NCBI GenBank assembly: GCA_037178625.1
Contig: CM074134.1
Location: 1,922,001-1,986,000 of the forward strand
Length of the DNA stretch: 64,000 nucleotides
From: Skeletonema tropicum
Lineage: Eukaryota > Bacillariophyta > Thalassiosirophyceae > Thalassiosirales > Thalassiosiraceae
Direction of reading: 5' to 3'
Both the position numbers and the translations under genes were made by a program. Below, in pieces: positions 32,387 through 42,470 of this stretch. The notes under the pieces are model-generated. The model was given only the letters and a program-made list of their open reading frames with translations, was not told the DNA's origin and did no database searches. How positions within the stretch are numbered: the first letter of the stretch is position 1; each line of letters begins with the position of its first letter.

Positions 32387-33373
32387 TCATCGCCACCATA
32401 CATTTGCGCTGGCACTCCACTTGCTGAAAGAACGAACGTGATGCCACCACTTTGAAGGAATAAATAATACATCACCTGGCCCAATTTCGCATTCATAAGG
32501 AATGGGTGAAGTTCGAAAGTTGGGGTAGTCCTCGTAATTGGGATTCTCAACATCGACAGCACTGGTATTGTATTGGTTACCATTTAAGCCAGCATAATGC
32601 CAAGAGCCTGAGTTGTCGATATCACGCCTATTATTACCCTTGTCTGGAGGATAGAGTAATACCCGCTTGTTACCGACTACCTGCATCAACAAATTATCTA
32701 ATGGATCAAAGTGCAATGGTGATACAGTTCCACGCGGGCCCAACCAAAGCATAGAATGGTAGAGTTTTCCTTCTCCTACATCGAATGATCCATCTGAACA
32801 GAAATGTGGAAGAGGTATATCAGATTGCACTTCTGCAAAGAGTTCATTTTGAGCCAGATAAGCAACTTCTTGTTGTTGTTGTTGTTGTTGCTCGCCTCCT
32901 CTCTCTTCTCGCTCCGTTACCTTTGCCAAATAATCCAAATAATCTCCAAACTTCATTGCCACCCTACTTCCAGTGTTGTAACTTCTTCCTAGCTCAATAT
33001 CAACAGGTGTGTTCTCGGGCACTGCCGCCTGCCAGTATTGTATACTTCGCCAGAAGTAAATTGCATCACATTTTGAGATGAGATTTGTAAGAAGGAGAGG
33101 AGTCTGAGCTTGGTGATATGGTCGAATTGCGTCTGCTATAGCGAGTTGATGCTCGTGAGAATTGATGTCTTGAGAGGATAATGAAGGCAATGCTATTTTT
33201 TCGATCGGTTTAGACTTGATAGATGAGAAGGAAGACGACAATCTCCTCCTCGCCACTAATCGAGAATGTGGCTGCCACATTACAAGAGGAGAGTGGGTGA
33301 TCTGAGGTCTCGGTAGCGTAGCAATAAAGTTGAGGAGGCCATTAGCATGATGGGTTTCCTCTTTCTGTTGCAT
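32387..33373 (-). CDS. JmjC-domain oxygenase, JMJD5/KDM8-like
   Basis: 328 residues from the ATG at 33373; the frame upstream has no ATG before a stop. A second candidate start is the Met at 33280, which opens a basic, Ser-rich, presequence-like stretch (MWQPHSRLVARRRLSSSFSS). JmjC proteins of this group are Fe(II)/2-oxoglutarate hydroxylases or peptidases. The domain shows PLHFDPLDNLLMQVVGNKRV (iron ligands His and Asp near residues 220-222), a Lys/Arg for 2-oxoglutarate, then CEIGPGDVLFIPSKWWHHVR (third ligand His near 314) and ends SANVWWR, as JMJD5-like proteins do. A CAA-repeat encodes seven Gln near residue 165. The first 23 or so codons lie in the segment duplicated at 37.2 kb. Confidence 0.9.
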   Translation of the reverse strand: MQQKEETHHANGLLNFIATLPRPQITHSPLVMWQPHSRLVARRRLSSSFSSIKSKPIEKIALPSLSSQDINSHEHQLAIADAIRPYHQAQTPLLLTNLISKCDAIYFWRSIQYWQAAVPENTPVDIELGRSYNTGSRVAMKFGDYLDYLAKVTEREERGGEQQQQQQQEVAYLAQNELFAEVQSDIPLPHFCSDGSFDVGEGKLYHSMLWLGPRGTVSPLHFDPLDNLLMQVVGNKRVLLYPPDKGNNRRDIDNSGSWHYAGLNGNQYNTSAVDVENPNYEDYPNFRTSPIPYECEIGPGDVLFIPSKWWHHVRSFSKWSASANVWWR

Positions 33374-34393
33374 GAGATCACAAAAGCTAGTAGAGGAATC
33401 AGTATGTTTTGACAACGATACGGAGGAATTAGTAACCTAATGATTTTTGATTTTGCAAGCCGAGCACAATGAGTGAGCGATGAAAAGTGAGAACACGAAA
33501 TTCATCACCCTAACTCCTACGATACCTAATAATTGGTAACTGGTGACCTCCAATACCATCAATGATGGGAGACGCTATCGTCAGTGATACATTTGGCAAC
33601 ACGGCAGCAGTTATCGCCGAAGATGTAAACGACAGTGCATCAACCTCCGCCTCTGAACCAGAACTTGTTGACACGAGTTCTTTGACGCGTCGATTGGCCC
33701 GCGGCGAGAACACTCAATCGATTGCCCGGAAGATTATAGAACAAGAAGAAATTGGATCGGCGTTACCGTCGGCAACAGCACCAGCAGCAGCGACAACACC
33801 GGAGACAGAGCCATGCCAGTGTAGTAGTGAGATCAGTGCTAGTGTCAAAAGAGTGTTGTTCCAAGGGATTAGCGAAGAGGAGAGTGAAGTAAATCAGGCG
33901 ACGTTGTCATCAGGATTGCATACTACCGAACTCCCACCGCAAACTCCTCTCCAACAACCCCAAAGCATAGCAGTTCCGAGTAGCACCAACAGCAACAAAT
34001 CAGCGCTTGATTCATTTAGTGAGTACATTTCGTTCTTCTTCAAAAATGTTGAGAACTACGAAGAAATGTTGGAGAGGACTGAAAGTCAGAGAGATCTGCA
34101 AGCATCTGTGGATAGGAAACGACGTGAGCCTAGGTTTTCTTCACCTGAGCAAGCTGGTGATGATGGTAATGTGGATGTGGACATGAAAGAAATAGTAATC
34201 CAGCAGCAGGGCTCCATTGAGCATGCTGAATCGCGAGAGCGCATGTTGTCAACTCCAGACGTTATGCTTTCAGATTCGCAAGAAGCGTTAGCTGCAGTCG
34301 AAGCGATGTGTACTTTCAGGTCCTTAAAAGAAGTTAAGAAAGAAATCATGGTTAGGGAGACTCCAAAAAAGGATCGCCCAAAGGAACAAAAAC
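33304..34393 (+). repeat. Segmental duplication, source copy
   Basis: This ~1.09-kb block is nearly identical to 37191-38281. It contains, in order, the antisense of the first codons of the JmjC gene, the intergenic space and the first ~277 codons of the VASt gene. Offset 3887-3888 bp with single-base differences, e.g. TTACCGTCGG here against TTACCTTCGG there. Here both flanking genes are intact, so this is taken as the original. Confidence 0.97.
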
Positions 34394-35460
34394 TCAACGA
34401 CAGCGATATTGGTCAGGAAGCCGACACTGACATTGATATCCGCCAAAGTTGGAATAGTTTTTGTAGCGAGAAGAAATGTAACAAGTTCAATGAGTTGGGT
34501 CTCGAGAGTATTCCCCTCCCGGTTTCTGTGGATGAATTTTACAAGCACGTACTTGACGACAATGCCGAACATTCGATTGACAAGTTCATGCGTGATATCG
34601 GGGAGATGCAAGTCGAATCTACATCGTGGCAAACAGCCATACCAACATCTCCTACAAGCCGAACTATCCAGTACATCCACCCAATCACCAACGCACCAAT
34701 GGCTCCTCCCACTGCTGCTGCCAGAAAAGAGCAAACCTTACACAAGTTCGGTAATGTTGGACTTTGCCTCGAGACTAGTACTTTTGTGGAGGACGTGCCG
34801 CTGGCAGATTGTTTCATTGTTAGAGATAGATTATGGGTGAATGAAAATCCAGCAGAAGAGAACGGATGCATCATGTCAATTACTTTTCAGATTGATTTCA
34901 TCAAAGGAACGATGTTTCGTCGTATTATTGAAAACACGACTAGAGGGGAGTATCAAAAGTACTGGACACAGTTTTGGGATATGATCACAACAAATCTTGG
35001 ATCATCCAATGAGTTAGATGACGTCGCCACTGAGCTTGAAGAGGCTGCTTCATTGCTTGAAGCAGAGGGACCAGAAGTTCCCCTGTCAAGTGTCTTGGGG
35101 CGCATTCGAAGCTCATCCCGTAGGCTTTCTTCAGTCGTCGCGAGGCGTGCATCTGTTCGTAATATAAACAGTACCGAAGACGAGATGGAAAGCTCGATTC
35201 TCTTCATTGTTGTAGAGAAAGGAAAGGTCGTCGTTCTCGAATTGTTTACTATTGTCAAGCAACATGTCAAGGATCACTTTGCTGAAAAGGATGACAGCTA
35301 TGTACTGTGCTGCCTTTTGATTTTGTTGTTAGGGATGTTCAATGTCATGGCACTGCGGCAGATCAGCATAATGAATAGGTCTATAACTCTTTTGACGAAA
35401 CAAATCAATGAAGCAATGTCGAGAAATATGGGGATTGGTGAAAACTGCCTGATGGCGTGA
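33562..35460 (+). CDS. VASt-domain membrane protein (Lam/GRAMD1/Aster-like lipid transfer)
   Basis: A single exon of 632 codons; a second ATG follows immediately. VASt (StART-like) domains of Lam/GRAMD1 proteins move sterols between ER and plasma membrane at contact sites. The N-terminal half is low-complexity and charged. The VASt domain runs about residues 315-475: PLPVSVDEFYKHVLDDNAEH, IGEMQVESTSWQ, RTIQYIHPI, EQTLHKFGN, FVEDVPLADCFIVRDRLWVN and IDFIKGTMFRRIIE are the expected succession. A C-terminal hydrophobic helix near 575-595 (YVLCCLLILLLGMFNVMALR) would anchor it in a membrane. The GRAM domain normally found in Lam/GRAMD1 proteins is not recognisable. Its 5' part is duplicated twice in the window. 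Confidence 0.85.
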   Translation: MMGDAIVSDTFGNTAAVIAEDVNDSASTSASEPELVDTSSLTRRLARGENTQSIARKIIEQEEIGSALPSATAPAAATTPETEPCQCSSEISASVKRVLFQGISEEESEVNQATLSSGLHTTELPPQTPLQQPQSIAVPSSTNSNKSALDSFSEYISFFFKNVENYEEMLERTESQRDLQASVDRKRREPRFSSPEQAGDDGNVDVDMKEIVIQQQGSIEHAESRERMLSTPDVMLSDSQEALAAVEAMCTFRSLKEVKKEIMVRETPKKDRPKEQKLNDSDIGQEADTDIDIRQSWNSFCSEKKCNKFNELGLESIPLPVSVDEFYKHVLDDNAEHSIDKFMRDIGEMQVESTSWQTAIPTSPTSRTIQYIHPITNAPMAPPTAAARKEQTLHKFGNVGLCLETSTFVEDVPLADCFIVRDRLWVNENPAEENGCIMSITFQIDFIKGTMFRRIIENTTRGEYQKYWTQFWDMITTNLGSSNELDDVATELEEAASLLEAEGPEVPLSSVLGRIRSSSRRLSSVVARRASVRNINSTEDEMESSILFIVVEKGKVVVLELFTIVKQHVKDHFAEKDDSYVLCCLLILLLGMFNVMALRQISIMNRSITLLTKQINEAMSRNMGIGENCLMA

Positions 35461-35827
35461 GATAGATGTTGGCCGATAGTGTGTTATGATATAGCTGCAA
35501 CAAGTATGTTTATAATGTGTTAACAAGTGCGTCCATTCAGAGCAACTTCATCACAATGGCGATGCTATGTTGTACGACAACACCCCGTTAGGTCTGGTGT
35601 CTGGTGCTCTTTACTACTTCTATTTACCCTCATTATGTAGCTTGCTGGGTCTGGTCAATGTCCTGAAGAGTAGGAGTAAAAAGTAAAAAGCAAAAGTTAT
35701 TCACTCGATTCAATGTGCGTGGGCCATGGGCTGGCCCGCCGCGGCCAAAGGGGCGCCGCACTCCGCGCCGCGCTGTATGCCGCCACAAACCACCAATCAA
35801 GACACAACAACCAACAACATAACAACC
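35461..35827. other. Intergenic stretch between the VASt gene and NUP50
   Basis: 367 bp. A GC-rich patch (GGGCTGGCCCGCCGCGGCC, near 35728) precedes the NUP50 start; the NUP50 frame is open through it from an ATG at 35726, which would add 34 residues, but the family-like N-terminus starts at 35828. Confidence 0.5.
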
Positions 35828-37208
35828 ATGCCGAAGCTAAAGCGAACAAGCGAAAATCAAATCACGAAAGACACTTATGACAGAGGCGAGGAGGATTCTC
35901 GTTTCGCCGATGAGCCGGATCCAGGAGTTGGTATGAAACGGGCCTCTGACGATATACTGAAGGGACGCAGAATACTCAAAGTGTCGAGGTGAGTTTTGGT
36001 GACTGAATAATTCATTATGATACACTTTGGTTGTGTACTTTCTAATCTCTACATTCACTTTGATCGACTGCAGAAAATTCGCTGCCCCATCCTCCTCGGC
36101 GTCATCAACAGCGCCGGCTGCACCCAACGCTTTCGCCTCGGCGAAATTTGTTGCAAGTGATGCTTCGCCGCAGCCATCATCCTCCAATCCATTCGCTACA
36201 GTCCAATTAAAATCAGGGACCACTGCCCCTCCGTCCTTTTCATTCGGAGCCCTACCAAAATCTGAACCCAAGCCCTTCTCGTTCGGTCCATCGTCATCTC
36301 AGCAGCAGCCGTCCTCAAAATCAACATCTCAGCCATCCTCAAAATCAAAGGTCAACAACACTGCACAAATCGCAAAGATTAATACAAACTTTTTCAAAAT
36401 GATTCAAGATCATGTGGATAATGGCCACATTTGCAATGATTTGACACCATTGATGGAGCAATATATTAAAGTTGCGGAAGATTTGCAGGCTGATGAACAG
36501 GATGATGCCGAAGATGTCGTCAGTGGGGAAAATGACAAGAATAGTGGTGTATCCGCTTTGTCAGGTAGTTCATCAACTAATGATGAAAACAAATCTCAGT
36601 CAAGCTCCACTTCATTTTCGGGATTTTCATTTGCATCATCGTCCGCAGCTCCTCCATCCTCGAAAGGAACAACATTTTCATTCACCGGAGGTTCTGTTCC
36701 AGCACCCGCAGCAGCTTCTGTGTCGAAACCTTCCTTTTCATTTGGTGTGCAGCCAGCGGCACCAAGTAGTGGTGGCGGCAGCAGCAATGCTATTGCCAAT
36801 GAAGATGACCCCACGTCCAATCCAGACGATGGCAAGCTCGACATTGGAAAGGAGGAAAATGAGGACGAAAAGATCCTGCATGAAGTTCGTGCTAGACTTA
36901 TCAAAATGATTGATGGGAAGTGGAACAAATTAGGCGTCGGTGTGCTACGTTTGTACAGCAACAATAAGACAGAGATGAAGAGGATGGTGTTACGAAATGA
37001 AGTTGGAAAAGTAATGTTCAACGTTGCGATTGGCAAAGGAATGCAATTCAAAAAATCCTCACAGAAAACGAAAAAGGGGGAAGTATGGTGTGTAGGTTTT
37101 ATGGCTGTTGAAGATGAAAAAGAAGGAGCAAAACAGATCATGTTGAATGTGAAGAAAGAAGATGTCGATGAGTTCCATGAGAAACTGGAAGAGGTCTCGG
37201 TAGCGTAG
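35828..37208 (+). CDS. NUP50: NUP50-like nucleoporin with Ran-binding domain
   Basis: Exons 35828-35988 and 36074-37208 (85-bp GT-AG intron, phase 2) give 431 residues. NUP50 sits on the nuclear basket and helps importin-alpha/Ran cycling. The N-terminus (KRTSENQITKDTYDRGEEDS, then MKRASDDILKGRRILKVSRK) matches the NUP50 importin-binding head. Phe-Gly motifs are spread along the middle (FSFGALPKSE, FSFGPSSS, FSFTGGS, PSFSFGVQP). The C-terminal Ran-binding domain (RanBD1) covers about 300-428: KILHEVRARLIKMIDGKWNK, GVGVLRLYSNN, RMVLRNEVGKVMFNVAIGKG, VWCVGFMAVEDEKEGAKQIM. The last six residues and the stop codon come from the duplicated block that starts at 37191, so the natural 3' end has been replaced just after the Ran-binding domain. 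Confidence 0.92.
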
Positions 37209-38281
37209 CAATAAAGTTGAGGAGGCCATTAGCATGATGGGTTTCCTCTTTCTGTTGCATGAGATCCGAAAAGCTAGTAGCGGAATCAGTATGTGATGAC
37301 AACGATACGGAGGAATTAGTAACCTAATGATTTTTGATTTTGCAAGCCGAGCACAATGAGTGAGCGATGAAAAGTGAGAACACGAACATTCATCACCCTA
37401 ACTCCTACGATACCTAATAATTGGTAACTGGTGACCTCCAATACCATCAATGATGGGAGACGCTATCGTCAGTGATACATTTGGCAACACGGCAGCAGTT
37501 ATCGCCGAAGATGTAAACGACAGTGCATCAACCTCCGCCTCTGAACCAGAACTTGTTGACACGAGTTCTTTGACGCGTCGATTGGCCCGCGGCGAGAACA
37601 CTCAATCGATTGCCCGGAAGATTATAGAACAAGAAGAAATTGGATCGGCGTTACCTTCGGCAACAGCACCAGCAGCAGCGACAACACCGGAGACAGAGCC
37701 ATGCCAGTGTAGTAGTGAGATCAGTGCTAGTGTCAAAAGAGTGTTGTTCCAAGGGATTAGCGAAGAGGAGAGTGAAGTAAATCAGGCGACGTTGTCATCA
37801 GGATTGCATACTACCGAACTCCCACCGCAAACTCCTCTCCAACAACCCCAAAGCATAGCAGTTCCGAGTAGCACCAACAGCAACAAATCAGCGCTTGATT
37901 CATTTAGTGAGTACATTTCGTTCTTCTTCAAAAATGTTGAGAACTACGAAGAAATGTTGGAGAGGACTGAAAGTCAGAGAGATCTGCAAGCATCTGTGGA
38001 TAGGAAACGACGTGAGCCTAGGTTTTCTTCACCTGAGCAAGCTGGTGATGATGGTAATGTGGATGTGGACATGAAAGAAATAGTAATCCAGCAGCAGGGC
38101 TCCATTGAGCATGCTGAATCGCGAGAGCGCATGTTGTCAACTCCAGACGTTATGCTTTCAGATTCGCAAGAAGCGTTAGCTGCAGTCGAAGCGATGTGTA
38201 CTTTCAGGTCCTTAAAAGAAGTTAAGAAAGAAATCATGGGTAGGGAGACTTCAAAAAAGGATCGCCCAAAGAAACAAAGAC
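37191..38281 (+). repeat. Segmental duplication, inserted copy
   Basis: Nearly identical to 33304-34393. Its left edge falls inside the NUP50 coding sequence (GAGGTCTCGGTAGCGTAG) and its right edge inside the VASt frame, after which sequence is unrelated. The JmjC start codon is present here in antisense but the rest of that gene is missing. Confidence 0.97.
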
Positions 38282-38439
38282 TCACTCCCGCTTGGCGTAA
38301 TTCCAATCCAGCCGAGGTGGATGCCATGCAAATTTGGTATCATCCCAATCAATCAACCAATACTGTAGGAGATAAAGAAAGATATATTATTAGTGATATA
38401 ATAACAATAATAAAATTAACAATAATAACAAATGAATGA
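37450..38439 (+). CDS. Truncated copy of the VASt gene
   Basis: 329 codons. The first ~277 are almost identical to the VASt protein; after 38281 it runs into unrelated DNA (TPAWRNSNPAEVDAMQIWYH...) and stops in an AT-rich tract at 38439. The VASt domain and membrane anchor are absent. The upstream duplicated block includes whatever promoter lies between JmjC and VASt, so transcription is possible. It is best seen as a recent, probably non-functional partial duplicate, unless a soluble N-terminal fragment has a use. Near-identity shows it is young, or that gene conversion keeps it so. Confidence 0.7.
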   Translation: MMGDAIVSDTFGNTAAVIAEDVNDSASTSASEPELVDTSSLTRRLARGENTQSIARKIIEQEEIGSALPSATAPAAATTPETEPCQCSSEISASVKRVLFQGISEEESEVNQATLSSGLHTTELPPQTPLQQPQSIAVPSSTNSNKSALDSFSEYISFFFKNVENYEEMLERTESQRDLQASVDRKRREPRFSSPEQAGDDGNVDVDMKEIVIQQQGSIEHAESRERMLSTPDVMLSDSQEALAAVEAMCTFRSLKEVKKEIMGRETSKKDRPKKQRLTPAWRNSNPAEVDAMQIWYHPNQSTNTVGDKERYIISDIITIIKLTIITNE

Positions 38440-38548
38440 ATTTACCTGATGCACAGTCTTTGACACGAACACGCACATAATTATCCAACACCGCAACTTT
38501 ATTATAACATTATTTCAATTGGAAAGAAGGAAATTATAGGATCGGTAG

Positions 38549-38735
38549 TGGCAAATATATACACCTCTCTTTAGAGGCACAACACAGGAACTGTGATGGG
38601 CACTGGCCTCTCGACCGCACCTGTATATAGCGCATAAATCCATGTAACAAATTGGGTTGGCAAATATATACACCTCTCTTTAGAGGCACAACACAGGAAC
38701 TGTGATGGGCACTGGCCTCTCGACCGCACCTGTAT
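38549..38735 (+). repeat. 78-bp direct repeat, two copies 109 bp apart
   Basis: Copies at 38549-38626 and 38658-38735 are identical as far as I can read (start TGGCAAATATATACACCTC, end TCGACCGCACCTGTAT) with a 31-bp spacer. Each copy holds a small stem (CCTCTCTTTAGAGG). Such short perfect repeats indicate recent local duplication or a target for replication slippage. Confidence 0.93.
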
Positions 38736-38771
38736 TCAAAAAGAGCCTTTTTTACATAGTGTTCTCATACC

Positions 38772-38810
38772 TTTTTTTTGGCGGGATGCAACACTTTTTG
38801 CCAAAAAAAA
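38772..38810. repeat. Inverted repeat with poly-T/poly-A arms
   Basis: TTTTTTTTGGC at 38772-38782 and GCCAAAAAAAA at 38800-38810 are perfect 11-bp arms around a 17-nt loop; CTCA and TGAG further out extend the symmetry. It could be the remains of a small inverted-repeat element or a transcript-end hairpin. Confidence 0.8.
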
Positions 38811-40224
38811 TGAGGGAGACTCCTCGCACACCAAAAAATGAGCATCTCATATCAAGAAGAAGTAGTACTTTGGTACAACAGTACGTATATATGGATTTAA
38901 AAATGGCGCAACAATACACACTCTTGCATCGTGGGACCCACACCGTGGTCGTCCTGCAATCATTTATTCAACGGTCAAACAAACACCACGAGCGAATACC
39001 AACTTCCAACTTTCGATGTGTACCAAGCAAATCCATCACCACCACATCGAGACAACCAATCCATCCTTTCATCCTAGCGACCCTGGCCTCCTCATCCTAC
39101 AGCGCAACTCTTTTCCCGGATCCTAAGGGGATAGTAATTAAGTCCAATGACGAAGCTGTCTCGAAAAGAAATTTACAAATGGTCGCATCAAGTCCCTTTG
39201 TTTTTCATTGGTGAGGAGGAGGATAATATACCAACGTATCACAATGGCAACGGCAACGGCTTCGCTCTTTGTAAGTATGGTGGAATTTTTGTTGGATGTA
39301 ATTGGTAAACATTCATTAGATATCATAAACAGTACGGATATTCACAGCCCTTTATCTTCATGGCTGCACCGCAGGCAACACAGTAGGAAGTGAGAGGAAG
39401 ATCTACATATGAGGCCAAAACACATGTTGGTGGAGAATTGATAGATTTGAGCAAGATCTCTGTATGAGGAAGGCTGGCGCGTTAGTATCAATCGATTGTT
39501 GTTTTGACTCTATCCATTGCCGCTATCTACCGTCTCATACCCACAACTACTTCGCATCATGAAAAGGACTAAAGATTGGACGATACGAATCAGCATTCTT
39601 ATAGCGGTAACCATCCCGGAGAACTTCGACAAGATGTTCCAAAGCGATGAAGGAAGCACATATTCGAAAATCTATTGCAATGACTGGATCAAAGTCAAGT
39701 TGGTGTTGCGACTGGTGTATGAAGAATTCATCAGATGTCAACGCTCTAATCGGGTCAGACAGCCTCGTGTTTCATAGGAAATTTGGAACCCAGACTCCTG
39801 ACAAGATTGGGAGTGTGGTGAGTGGAGATGGTTGTTACCCTTGTAACAATCAGACATGTGATGTATGTAACAAACTCGGTCATTTCCTGAACTACAAATC
39901 AGAGTCCAAATCAAACCAAACGAGCATGCAGGCTTGAGAGAGCCGGCCGGCCGTCCTCTAGCACCAGTTTACCCGACTTAAAAGCAGCTGTTGAAGACAA
40001 GTAGAAAACTCAGAAAACGAACAACACGTAAGAAAAAAACACAAAAGGACTACAAGCGCGTTACATACTTTGTTATTAAGGTGCAGCACCAACTTCTGGG
40101 TCCAGTCTTTGGATGAATAGAAATATAGTCAAAAAGCATGACTTGCGTAGGCTTCAAAATGGCTAACTGTAGATTCGACAATCGGCGAAATGTTGGAAGC
40201 AAACCTATCTAGTAAAGTCATGAA

Positions 40225-40450
40225 GGAAACACAGATGTATAGTATCACTGCCGAGTACAATGGGCCACTAGAAGGGGCTCATTGCTTTGGGGACGACGAA
40301 GATACGATTTGGTACAGTGTGCTGCTCCTGACCAGCCTACATTGTACCTCTCATAACAGCTACGAGTCCATAGCAACTTTTCTACTCACGCCAGCCGTCT
40401 GAGCAGTGCTACCATAACGTGCTTGTATAGTATCGCCGCAGAGTAGGTGG
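40225..40450 (+). repeat. Diverged satellite unit
   Basis: Carries the landmarks of the 185-188-bp family in order: TAGTATCACTGCCGAGTACAATGGGCCACTAGA (split here: TAGTATCACTGCC, AATGGGCCACTAGA), GGGGCTCATTGC, GATACGATTTGGTA, ACCTCTCATAACAGCTACGA, and again GTATAGTATCGCCGC. It is more diverged than the other arrays. In one frame it reads YSITAEYNGPLEGAHCFGDD, which hints that the unit may descend from coding DNA. Confidence 0.75.
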
Positions 40451-41599
40451 AAGCTCCCAATAGTGAGCGCCACTCGAAAGTTTCCACCTCATCGAGGCCG
40501 AGCTTCTGGGGTGTAGAGACACGACGATTCTTGGATCGAAGTCGTGACGCCCTGCCTTCGTGCGTTCGTTGACCAGCACGAATAGCAGGTTATCATTATG
40601 ATCATAAACATAATTCTCCTGTCCTCAACTGGACTGTAGAGTGTTATTTGTACCGATGTCATGAAAATATCTGGAATCATTGGGAAGTTCATCCTCTGGC
40701 GTTAAAAGCATCAGTTCAAAATTCATTGAGAAGATGTTTTGATCGCTGTGAAGTCAAAACTCCATCACATTTGTGATGAACACTGACATTGCGATTAATC
40801 CATTGTGAATGGGTACTATGTGTAGGATGCGATGGGTAAGTTGCTTGACCTATGAGTTGATAAATGATAAAGTCACTGTCCCAGTAATCCTCAATCTATT
40901 CTTTGTATAATCCGTTAACAATCTGGATCAGGGCAGCAACACAAATGAGAGGCTCGTTCTCCCTTCTGTGGGGTACATCGACGAGTTACCTGATGTTTGC
41001 CCACATACCTCGCAACTTGAACCCCAATGCCGCAAAAGTTAATCGTTTGTTTTCTCAGCGGGGAGTGAGAGCTCGATCACGCGATTCCCAGTCGATTTCA
41101 TCAAATTGCTCACATGAGAGAGGAACCTGCTTCAGCTGACCCCAAGCAGTATGGTTAAAGTGAGAACCTTCCTGCTTCTCGCTTGCCAGCCTCAAACCTC
41201 ACTAAGGAGGACAGATCCGAGGTTTGTTTCCAGCCACTAACAAAGACAGCAACTCTCCTTCTTTTGGAAAGCGAAACCGCTGCGGAACTGTCGACACGCT
41301 TGCAAGTAAAGCGCATCCGCAATTGAGTCACTGGACGACGGTGAGATCATCCCATTGGTGCAATTCGCATCAACGTCAATGTTGTGGTCAAAAAGCATTC
41401 CTTCAATGACCGCATATGTACAATACACTCCCTTTTTGGTTTGAACCCTTCTTCAGCTTCGTCTTGTCTATTGAAATGTAAATTCATCATCACACAACAG
41501 TTCGTTAGAGAAAGAGGAAAGGAAGGTCATACAAACTGCTCAAGGGCAATATTGTATACTACAGAAGAAGCAATGCAAGATTGCCAATTATATCACCCT

Positions 41600-42470
41600 C
41601 TCAGGTCCGCTACGAGGCTGTAGCATCGCTTTTACGTACGCTATCGTTCTGAGCTGCACTGCTGTGCTTGTGTAGTATCGCCACCGAGTAAAATGGGACA
41701 CTAGAAGCCATTCATCCGCATATCGACAGCGATTGATACGAGACAGTTGGATGAAGTGCTGCTGGCCAGTTCAAATAGGACCTCTCAGATCAGCTACGAT
41801 GTGTTAGCTTCGCTCATGCAAACGTAATCTATCTAAGCAGTGCAAATGCGTCAATATGACACGATGTGGTTCAATGAGCGTCAGCCGGCAAGCTCCAACT
41901 CCAATTGGACGGACCTCTCAGATCATTCACGACGCAGTAGCATCGCTTGTATGGACGTTGACCATCTGAGCAGTGCAAATGAGCTTGTATAGTATCGCCA
42001 CCGACTATTATGGGCCACCTGAAGCGGCTCATGCGCATATTGACGACGATAGACACGATTTGGTTCAATGAGGGTCAGCCGACCAGCTCCAATTGGACCT
42101 CTCAGATCAGCTACGACGCAGTAGCATCGCTTGTATGGACGTTGACCATCTGAGCAGCGCAAATGAGCTTGTATAGTATCGCCACCGACTATTATGGGCC
42201 ACCTGAAGCGGCTCATGCGCATATTGACGACGATAGACACGATTTGGTTCAATGAGCGTCAGCCGGCCAGCTCCAATGGGACCTCTCAGATCAGCTACGA
42301 CGCAGTGCATCGCTTGTATGGACGTTGACCATATCTGAGCAGCGCAAATGAGCTTGCATAGTGTCGCCACCGACTATAATGGGCCACCTGGAGCGGCTCA
42401 TGCGCATATTAACGTCGATAGACACGATTTGGTTCAATGAGGGTCAGCCGGCCAGCTCAAAATAGATTTC
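41600..42470 (+). repeat. Satellite array, about 185-bp unit, 4-5 copies
   Basis: Successive units share GGACCTCTCAGATCAGCTACGA, AGCATCGCTTGTATGGACGT, GAGCTTGTATAGTATCGCCA and ATGGGCCACCTGAAGCGGCT. The landmark TGTGGTTCAATGAG / TTTGGTTCAATGAG falls at about 41865, 42060, 42243 and 42428 (spacings near 195, 183, 185). Units are most alike towards the right and decay to the left. Because the spacing is not a multiple of three, long antisense frames here change reading frame from unit to unit and are not coding. Confidence 0.9.

Noticed and set aside
33510..33713. Conserved minus-strand frame (MFSPRANRRVKELVSTSSGS) present at 20.1, 33.6 and 37.5 kb
   Set aside because: It is the exact antisense of the duplicated VASt gene start; its repetition follows from the DNA duplication, not from selection on the minus strand.
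38705..39214. 170-codon plus-strand frame next to the direct repeats
   Set aside because: Starts inside a direct repeat, passes through the T/A inverted repeat, and has no domain or coding-like composition.
41871..42370. Long minus-strand frames across the satellite (MNQIVSIVVNMRMSRFRW...)
   Set aside because: The same DNA unit is read in different frames in successive copies, because the unit is not a multiple of three; so not coding.
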